Assembly (NCBI GenBank): GCA_009840065.1
Contig: VXON01000128.1
Span: 1-10,280 of the forward strand
Length of the DNA: 10,280 nt
Reading direction: 5' to 3'
Source of the DNA: Cenarchaeum sp. SB0662_bin_33
GTDB lineage: Archaea; Thermoproteota; Nitrososphaeria; Nitrososphaerales; Nitrosopumilaceae
Part shown: piece by piece, positions 1 through 4,481 of the stretch
Layout: each line of letters begins with the position of its first letter
Position numbering within the stretch: position 1 is the first letter of the stretch
Notes under the pieces: model-generated
The model's database searches: none
What the model was told of the DNA's origin: nothing
Seen by the model: the letters and a program-made list of their open reading frames with translations, nothing else
Translations under genes and position numbers: made by a program

Positions 1-26
1 CAAAAGTCATTTAGGGAATCTGCCAT
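1..26 (-). CDS. Possible 5' end of a further minus-strand gene, cut by the window edge
   Basis: An ATG at 26-24 on the minus strand opens a frame (Met-Ala-Asp-Ser-Leu-Asn-Asp-Phe) that is still open when the window ends. It lies 28 bases after the stop of the zinc-ribbon gene, in the same direction. I see no Shine-Dalgarno sequence (the preceding bases are a C run) and no clear TATA box. With only eight codons it cannot be identified, and it may be chance. Confidence 0.22.
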
Positions 27-54
27 CAAAGGGGGGTTTCTGCATAACCACTAG

Positions 55-228
55 TCAACCAAAATCAACATCACGTTTCTGGCTAGCAGACTCGTTCTTT
101 CTAGCTGACATACGAAAGTCATCTTCATGGTTTTGTGGACCATGGCCACAGTCAACGCAGGCCAATCTATAGCCGTTGGAATTCCTCATATATTTGGTGC
201 AGCCACAAAAGCAGGCCATATTATACAT
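55..228 (-). CDS. Very small zinc-ribbon protein, function unknown
   Basis: This 57-codon frame is too short for many gene callers but looks real. It begins MYNMACFCGC and carries C6, C8 and C10, then C24-x2-C27-G-H29, followed by a hydrophilic tail (residues 31-57) rich in Asp, Arg, Lys and Ser. Paired Cys knuckles followed by a charged tail suggest a single zinc ribbon, which could bind nucleic acid or protein; that function is inferred. Met4 (219) is an alternative start. A GAGGG motif ten bases upstream favours Met1 if it is read through from dtxR. A TATA-like GTATAATGAG at 250-241 lies inside the dtxR/spacer junction and would give a nearly leaderless message, especially for Met4. It follows dtxR by 31 bases on the same strand. 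I do not recognise a named family. Confidence 0.62.
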   Translation of the reverse strand: MYNMACFCGCTKYMRNSNGYRLACVDCGHGPQNHEDDFRMSARKNESASQKRDVDFG

Positions 229-240
229 AGTATAAGAGCC

Positions 241-250
241 CTCATTATAC
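241..250 (-). promoter_or_regulatory. Candidate TATA box for the small zinc-ribbon gene
   Basis: The minus strand reads GTATAATGAG, centred about 19-28 bases upstream of the two candidate start codons (228 and 219). The spacing to 219 matches the leaderless pattern seen at other genes here. It may be secondary to read-through from the trmB-dtxR transcript. Confidence 0.35.
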
Positions 251-259
251 CTTATGATG

Positions 260-697
260 TTAATCTGGACAGCACTTGCCCCGGGGTATGGTTTTTCCCT
301 GCGGGCTGACTCGGGGATGTTCTAGCAGCGTACACAAGGCATCGGTAAATTGTGTCTTCATGTGGTGTTCAATTCCACACACCATCTCCTCATCAACATC
401 TATATGCAGGGCGCTATCCATTAGTACCTCCAAGAGTCGACTGTTTCTGACCATTTTGGAGCCTATCTCCTCACCCTCACCTGTCAGACTGACACCGGCC
501 TTGGAGTAGTTAACCAGATTCATGGCTTTAAGTTTCTTTAACATTTGAACAACGCTTGGCTGTCGAACGTCCAGTCTTCGGGCTATATTACTGACTTTGA
601 CCTCTTGGTCTCCCTCCGTTATATGCCAGATTGCTTTGATATACATCTCCACATGTTCAGCTTCTGCAGTCCCGACAAATAGTTTTTCATCAGCCAC
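260..697 (-). CDS. DtxR/MntR-family metal-dependent transcriptional repressor
   Basis: The protein is 145 residues from a GTG start at 697-695, one base after the trmB stop. A GGAGG nine bases upstream (711-707) supports this start. An upstream in-frame ATG at 718 lacks such a site. Residues 15-75 form the N-terminal winged helix-turn-helix (EMYIKAIW, then SNIARRLDVRQPSVVQML). Residues 80-138 form the helical metal-binding and dimerisation domain, including CGIEHH and a C-terminal SPQGKTIP segment like that of DtxR. There is no SH3-like third domain. By alignment to DtxR, the primary-site ligands Met10, Cys102, Glu105 and His106 are present as M18, C107, E110 and H111. Ancillary ligands His79 and His98 are replaced by S86 and E103, while Glu83 is kept as E90. 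A Cys in the primary site is more like iron-sensing DtxR/IdeR than MntR, so an iron-type repressor is likely but not certain. It is translationally coupled to trmB. Two Cys near the end (C142, C143) are unexplained. Confidence 0.88.
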   Translation of the reverse strand: MADEKLFVGTAEAEHVEMYIKAIWHITEGDQEVKVSNIARRLDVRQPSVVQMLKKLKAMNLVNYSKAGVSLTGEGEEIGSKMVRNSRLLEVLMDSALHIDVDEEMVCGIEHHMKTQFTDALCTLLEHPRVSPQGKTIPRGKCCPD

Positions 698-698
698 G

Positions 699-1466
699 CT
701 ATATAGCCTCCGAACCATCAAATAAATATTCAAAGTACATGGTGGCAAACTTGGCCAATCCTACATGATCCGCCCAAATAGCTACCGTGTCTGATGCCTC
801 CGCACCCACATGTTCGGGTCCCAGGAGTATCATGACGTATCGGTTATCAGAGATTATGCCACCTCCAAAGAGGTCCGCCTTAATCCTAACTGTAGTTGAG
901 ACCCGTGACAGCGCTTTTAAAAAATCTGCATTCATGCCTTTGGGCGCCAGGACGCGTATGTTAACTCCACGGTTATGCAGTTCCTGGAGACGCGGCATGG
1001 CGCGAGGTACCAATGTCTTGCCCGTCTCGGGTATGGCAATCATAACATCACTTCTACAGGAGTTAGCCACCTCCAGCATCTTGGTTTCAATTGCAGTACC
1101 AGATAGTACAAGGATGTCCGGTTTTTCGCTAGAGTCGCTGGACTCATACAGGGGACCGATCTCGTTTAGTATAACTGCCTGATGTTTGGTAAAGTCAGAA
1201 TGCCGTCTCTGTCTTGTGGTATCAAGTCCAGTGGATGGAGATCTGGGCAAATATCGGGTGGGCCGGGTATTGGTTGAGCTCACCCAACCTTTCTCCTCTA
1301 GGGAGGATAGAACATCATATACCTTTGAGTATGGAATGTTTGCCTCCCTGCTGAGTTCAGAGGCCGTGGGTTCTTTGGTTCTCAGTAGTGCTGAATATGC
1401 GCGAATCTCCGAAGCAGTCAAACCCACTTGTGTTAAAGCCTTGTAAGTCTTATCTGAGAATATCAC
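699..1466 (-). CDS. TrmB-family transcriptional regulator
   Basis: This is a 255-residue protein starting with GTG at 1466-1464. Residues 8-65 are a TrmB-type winged helix: GLTASEIRAYSALL, then TASELSREANIPYSKVYDVL as helix-turn-helix, followed by a wing ending in TRPTRYLP. A linker of about residues 78-112 is probably helical. Residues 115-250 resemble the PLD-like effector domain of short TrmB proteins, with strands DILVLSG, VMIAIP, GVNIRVLAP and GGGIISDNRYVMILLG and a final helix KFATMYFEYLF. The protein is shorter than the sugar-binding TrmB of Thermococcales (about 340 residues), so a maltose-type ligand should not be assumed. It is the first gene of a trmB-dtxR unit. A TATA box 25 bases upstream implies a leaderless transcript, and two direct TGTATAT repeats between the TATA box and the start could be an autoregulatory site. 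The target genes are not evident. Confidence 0.87.
   Translation of the reverse strand: MIFSDKTYKALTQVGLTASEIRAYSALLRTKEPTASELSREANIPYSKVYDVLSSLEEKGWVSSTNTRPTRYLPRSPSTGLDTTRQRRHSDFTKHQAVILNEIGPLYESSDSSEKPDILVLSGTAIETKMLEVANSCRSDVMIAIPETGKTLVPRAMPRLQELHNRGVNIRVLAPKGMNADFLKALSRVSTTVRIKADLFGGGIISDNRYVMILLGPEHVGAEASDTVAIWADHVGLAKFATMYFEYLFDGSEAI
707..711 (-). promoter_or_regulatory. Shine-Dalgarno site that sets the dtxR start
   Basis: GGAGG on the minus strand, inside the last codons of trmB, lies nine bases before the GTG at 697-695. It is the main reason for preferring the GTG over the ATG at 718. Confidence 0.6.
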
Positions 1467-1486
1467 TGTATTTATTGTATATAGTG

Positions 1487-1495
1487 TATATTTAA
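1487..1495 (-). promoter_or_regulatory. TATA box of the trmB-dtxR unit
   Basis: The minus strand reads TTAAATATA, centred 25 bases upstream of the GTG start at 1466. This is the archaeal TATA-to-start distance and predicts transcription beginning at or beside the start codon. Confidence 0.65.
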
Positions 1496-1572
1496 GGGGT
1501 GGATTTGAAGTAATTGCTGCACAGAGTTAGTGTAATAACCCCGCTTGAGCCAACAAAGGCTAGGCAAATTTC

Positions 1573-1604
1573 ACATCTAGAATTTAGGTTATAACACTAG
1601 ATGT
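1573..1604. repeat. Perfect 8-base inverted repeat with a 16-base loop
   Basis: ACATCTAG at 1573-1580 is matched by its reverse complement CTAGATGT at 1597-1604. It lies in non-coding sequence between the trmB promoter and the insertion-element patch. It could be a protein-binding dyad or the remains of an element end, and no transcript role is evident. The rest of 1500-1718 holds no credible gene on either strand: the longest frames are 20-25 codons and do not resemble protein. Confidence 0.5.
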
Positions 1605-1718
1605 TCAAAATATATGCTGCCATAACGAGGCGGGAGTCATCGTTGGTGCATATGCAATTTTAATGGTAAGGTGGTATGTCACGTTTTTTGATATAGGCTG
1701 GAATAATTAGCAGGATCC

Positions 1719-1872
1719 GAAAGTGTTTTGCTTTTTGAAGTTGATCGTGCGTAAAAACGATGACGCGTGAAATTAATGGTTTCTATTACCAATCACGGGT
1801 GTTTTAAACGATTTTTTGGTATTGAATAGCAATCATTGGTGTTTATGGTACTTCAAAAAACAAAACACTTTC
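1719..1872. mobile_element. MITE-like element, 154 bases, with inverted terminal repeats
   Basis: GAAAGTGTTTTG... at 1719-1742 is answered by the inverted copy ...CAAAACACTTTC at 1850-1872, giving 23-base terminal repeats with a single internal mismatch. The 107-base interior has no gene. It contains an imperfect direct repeat (TACCAATCACGGGTGTTT at 1787-1804 and TAGCAATCATTGGTGTTT at 1827-1844). The same terminal repeat recurs at 2577-2600 beyond a transposase remnant, so this is probably a non-autonomous derivative of that IS630-type family. A TA target duplication directly beside both ends is not visible. Confidence 0.62.
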
Positions 1873-1880
1873 ATATTTTT

Positions 1881-2300
1881 CTAGAACTTCTTAATACATC
1901 TCCTGCTGGCCCTTTTGACATGAATACGCACAGGAACCTTCATCGTATACCCCCAACTCTTCATTATTCTTCGAATGTATGAAATGCTGAAGCTCACATT
2001 GGTTAACTTGAATATGTGGTCATGCATCTCTTCTGCCGTCCAATATTGGGTTTCCCGTCTTATTTTTTTCATAATTCCATGGTCTATCTTAGGCGGCCTG
2101 CCGCTTCTGGACCGGTTTTTGAGCCCAGCCATACATTTTTTGATAACGTTTGTACCATTTGATGCCCCAGCTTCTGGACATGTATAATTCGGCTGCTGCC
2201 TCAGCAACATTCTTTCCCCTTTTGCAAGTTGTAAACGCCTGAAAACATCGGCATCTTTTTCCCTCCTGTATCTTTCAACTCTGTTGTTAACATTTGATAA
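1881..2300 (-). pseudogene. IS630-family transposase N-terminal remnant, frameshifted and lacking the DDE domain
   Basis: Three pieces in two frames read as one IS630-type N-terminus. Piece one is VERYRREKDADVFRRLQLAKG (about 2285-2217, shown here without its first residues). Piece two is NVAEAAAELYMSRSWGIKWY and the following KRYQK (2211-2137). Piece three begins AGLKNRSRSGRPPKID and includes WTAEEMHDHI and SISYIRRIMKSWGYTMK (2130-1884). Together these form the tandem helix-turn-helix region with the GRPPK linker typical of the family. The first switch lies at a GGGG run (about 2214-2217) and the second at an A6 run on the minus strand (about 2135-2140). They compensate each other. The DDE catalytic domain that should follow is absent: a TAG at 1883-1881 ends the frame eight bases before a terminal repeat. 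No ATG starts the restored frame. It cannot encode an active transposase alone. Confidence 0.75.
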
Positions 2301-2329
2301 TCAGTAAATATTGATCTTTATAGCTGTTT

Positions 2330-2578
2330 TCATTCAGTAATAAAGACCGGAAAATGTTCACGAACTTTTGTCCTGCGGTATAATATGGCCGCTAAGGTGT
2401 GGCCGTTTCCATATTGATGTCACCGTGTTGCAGGCGGAGATATAAGGATGTGCTTCCTAGTCCGTCCGTGGCAAGCGTGTAGTGATTTGACCAATGTTTC
2501 GGATGAAACCAACACAATCTCACGCTCACAACTGTCCCTGTTTATCTGAATCAAAACTGGATCCCTACCCGTACCCAA
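2330..2578 (-). pseudogene. Unidentified reading frame broken by one TGA
   Basis: On the minus strand the frame is open from the terminal repeat (TTG at 2578-2576) through about 52 codons to a TGA at 2422-2420. It then stays open in the same frame for 29 codons to a TGA at 2332-2330. The first part includes GTGRDPVLIQINRDSCEREI and later HILISPPATR; the second includes YGNGHTLAAILYRRTK and HFPVFITE. The amino-acid mix is protein-like, with alternating hydrophobic strands and basic stretches, and does not resemble transposase. It could be a passenger gene, a fragment of a chromosomal gene broken by the insertion, or chance. No ATG start exists in the first part, and I do not recognise a family. 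Confidence 0.33.
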
Positions 2579-2600
2579 CTTCAAAAATCAAAACACTTTC
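2577..2600. repeat. Third copy of the IS/MITE terminal repeat
   Basis: This 24-base sequence, with core CAAAACACTTTC at its outer end, has the same orientation as the copy at 1850-1872 and is inverted relative to that at 1719-1742. It differs from each at one or two positions. It marks the right edge of the insertion patch, about 80 bases before the tes TATA box. Confidence 0.75.
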
Positions 2601-2617
2601 CAGTATCTTCTTTTTTG

Positions 2618-2654
2618 GGTGGAAACAACGCTCACATCTACAGCGAAACCCACC
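2618..2654. repeat. Imperfect dyad upstream of the tes promoter
   Basis: GGTGG (2618-2622) can pair with CCACC (2650-2654), and CGCT (2629-2632) with AGCG (2642-2645) around a nine-base loop. It lies 29 bases upstream of the tes TATA box, so in DNA it could be an operator. If tes is leaderless it is not in the transcript. The stems are short and the pairing is interrupted. Confidence 0.22.
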
Positions 2655-2682
2655 TTTCCGAGGGTTATAAGTTGGATATAGC

Positions 2683-2690
2683 TTATATAG
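2683..2690 (+). promoter_or_regulatory. TATA box of tes
   Basis: TTATATAG is centred 26 bases upstream of the ATG at 2713, which predicts a leaderless transcript. It supports that ATG as the true start, since no Shine-Dalgarno sequence precedes it. Confidence 0.7.
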
Positions 2691-2712
2691 AAATTTATTG
2701 CAAGTACATTGA

Positions 2713-4377
2713 ATGTCTCTAATACAGATATCCAATCAGAGTGTAAAGAATCTGGCAAAGAAGTCAACCATACGATTTACGCAGAGCATATGTCCAGACT
2801 GTAACATGATACTGGATGCTGAGGTCTTTGAGAGGGATGGGCGTGTCTACATGACAAAGACATGTCCCAATCATGGTGAATGTGAGGAGCTGTATTTTGG
2901 GTCATATGAGATGTATAACAAATTTTCCACATACTGGATGGACGGCAAGGGCACACATGCACCCAATGTAATGATTGAAAAATGCTCCTGCCCAAATAAC
3001 TGTGGCTTGTGTTCCAACCATCTTTCACATAGTGGTCTGGCCAACATGATTGTTACAAATAGATGTGATTTGACATGCTGGTACTGCTTCTTTTACGTAA
3101 AGAAGGGGCTGGAGGGCGCCTACATGTACGAACCAGATCACAATCAAGTACGTGCAATGATGAAGACGTTAAAGGCAGAGAGGCCCATTGCAGGTAACTC
3201 CATACAGATAACAGGGGGCGAACCCATGCTTAGAGAAGATATTACAGATGTAATTAAAATTATGAAGGAAGAGGGTGTAGACCACATACAGATGAACACC
3301 AATGGAATAAGGCATGCCATGGACCCGGAGGCTGCTAGGGATGTGAGACTTGCAGGCTGTAACAATCTGTATCTGAGTTTTGATGGAGTGACACCTCGTA
3401 CGAATCCAAAGAATCATTGGGAGATTCCGTATGCGCTAGATAGTTGTCGCAAGACAGGTACCACCGTGGTATTTGTTCCCACTGTAATAAAGTCAATCAA
3501 CGATCATGAGCTAGGTGGCATTATACGATACGCCCAAAAGAACATGGATGTCGTGCATGCAGTTAACTTTCAGCCTGTCTCCCTGACAGGCCGTATGGGA
3601 AAGCAGGAGAGAGAAAAGTATCGTATCACCATACCTGATTGTATTCAGCGCATTGAAGAGCAGACAAATGGTGAGGTCACCATAGATGACTGGTTCCCGG
3701 TCCCATCCTGCATGCCTCTTACCAACGTAATAGAGGCATTCTCTAGCAAACCAAAGTACGAACTCTCCATACACTTTGCATGTGGTGCCGGAACATACAT
3801 CTTTGAGGACCAGGACACAAAGAAGTTCGTCCCCATTACAAAGTTCTGCGACATACAGGGCATGCTAGAATTATTTGAAGACAAGTCGGAGGAGATTCGC
3901 TCAGGCAAGAACAAGTACTATACCATGCTAGAGGTGGTTCGCAAACTAAAGTCATTTGTAGATACCAAGAAGCAGCCTGCGGGCTTGGATTTGGCAAAGA
4001 TGTTTGGCAACATACTGATGAAGCGTTCCTTTGATGCAGTAGGCTCATGGCATGTAAAGGGACTCTTCCTAGGCATGATGCACTTTCAGGACAAGTATAA
4101 TGAGGACCTAGAGAGGCTACAGAGATGTGACATTCACTACCTGACACCAGACTTGCGCATAATACCATTCTGTGCATTCAATGTGATACCAGAATGGTAT
4201 AGGGACCGCATACAGAAAAAATACTCCATAACCGTGGAGGAGTGGGAAGAGCGCGAGGGCGTCAAGCTAGAGGATGGCCTATACAGAGGTCTCATGAGGC
4301 GCGGTGCTGGAGATGAACTGGCTGCAGGATGTGCCAAGTCGCAGATGTTCCATCAGGCATCACAGGCTTTAATGTAA
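2713..4377 (+). CDS. tes: Radical SAM protein, tetraether lipid synthase (Tes)-like
   Basis: This 554-residue protein follows the plan of Tes (MJ0619 of Methanocaldococcus, MA_1486 of Methanosarcina). Tes uses radical SAM chemistry to join the phytanyl chains of two archaeol lipids tail to tail into membrane-spanning GDGT. An N-terminal Cys-rich segment has C27-x2-C30 and C51-P-N-H-G-E-C57, then C91, C93, C97 and C100, and presumably binds metal (rubredoxin-like iron or an extra cluster). The radical SAM core has C118-x3-C122-x2-C125 (CDLTCWYC) for the 4Fe-4S cluster, TGGEP at 167-171 for SAM binding, and QMNTNG at 193-198. The C-terminal part holds C357, C379, C472 and C487, which could ligate a further auxiliary cluster. 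There are no membrane spans. The family is certain; Tes rather than a related archaeal lipid radical SAM enzyme (such as the Grs ring-forming proteins) rests on length and the N-terminal Cys pattern. It is a single-gene unit with its own TATA box. Confidence 0.8.
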   Translation: MSLIQISNQSVKNLAKKSTIRFTQSICPDCNMILDAEVFERDGRVYMTKTCPNHGECEELYFGSYEMYNKFSTYWMDGKGTHAPNVMIEKCSCPNNCGLCSNHLSHSGLANMIVTNRCDLTCWYCFFYVKKGLEGAYMYEPDHNQVRAMMKTLKAERPIAGNSIQITGGEPMLREDITDVIKIMKEEGVDHIQMNTNGIRHAMDPEAARDVRLAGCNNLYLSFDGVTPRTNPKNHWEIPYALDSCRKTGTTVVFVPTVIKSINDHELGGIIRYAQKNMDVVHAVNFQPVSLTGRMGKQEREKYRITIPDCIQRIEEQTNGEVTIDDWFPVPSCMPLTNVIEAFSSKPKYELSIHFACGAGTYIFEDQDTKKFVPITKFCDIQGMLELFEDKSEEIRSGKNKYYTMLEVVRKLKSFVDTKKQPAGLDLAKMFGNILMKRSFDAVGSWHVKGLFLGMMHFQDKYNEDLERLQRCDIHYLTPDLRIIPFCAFNVIPEWYRDRIQKKYSITVEEWEEREGVKLEDGLYRGLMRRGAGDELAAGCAKSQMFHQASQALM

Positions 4378-4481
4378 TACTTGATTTATACGAATTGATT
4401 GTTATTTCATGTGTTGAATTTGTAATAATTCCAAGTAAATTTAATTGTTAATTTATAGATAAAAAATATCCATTAAATTCC
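4378..4481. other. Convergent AT-rich spacer between tes and gatE
   Basis: This 104-base spacer separates the two converging genes and is much richer in A and T than either. No gene or stable hairpin is visible. Short T-rich stretches on the plus strand (about 4383-4410) could end tes transcription. Confidence 0.5.
4461..4466 (-). terminator. T-run terminator of the cdc48-gatD-gatE operon
   Basis: On the minus strand a run of six T (in GATATTTTTTATC) begins 16 bases after the gatE stop codon. Archaeal RNA polymerase commonly terminates at such T tracts without a hairpin, and none is seen here. Confidence 0.45.

Larger units (their letters stand above)
1719..2600. mobile_element. Degenerate IS630-type insertion region bounded by inverted repeats
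   Basis: The outermost terminal repeats (1719-1742 and 2577-2600) are inverted relative to each other and match at 23 of 24 positions, so 882 bases could be one element. Inside are the transposase remnant, a third repeat copy at 1850-1872 and an unidentified reading frame. IS630 elements are usually about 1.0-1.2 kb with one transposase gene, so part of the coding region is missing. The alternative is two overlapping insertions: a 154-base MITE that landed in or replaced the end of a larger copy. Clean TA duplications at the outer edges are not seen. Confidence 0.5.

Noticed and set aside
127..309. 60-codon plus-strand frame opposite the zinc-ribbon gene
   Set aside because: The minus-strand frame has an organised Cys pattern, and the plus frame also overlaps dtxR antisense. 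No promoter is seen.
787..1182. 131-codon plus-strand frame opposite trmB
   Set aside because: It is antisense to a well-supported TrmB gene and its product has no recognisable pattern.
1975..2187. 70-codon plus-strand frame with hydrophobic stretches, opposite the transposase remnant
   Set aside because: It is antisense to a recognisable IS630 helix-turn-helix region, and the hydrophobicity arises from the reverse complement of Lys/Arg-rich codons.
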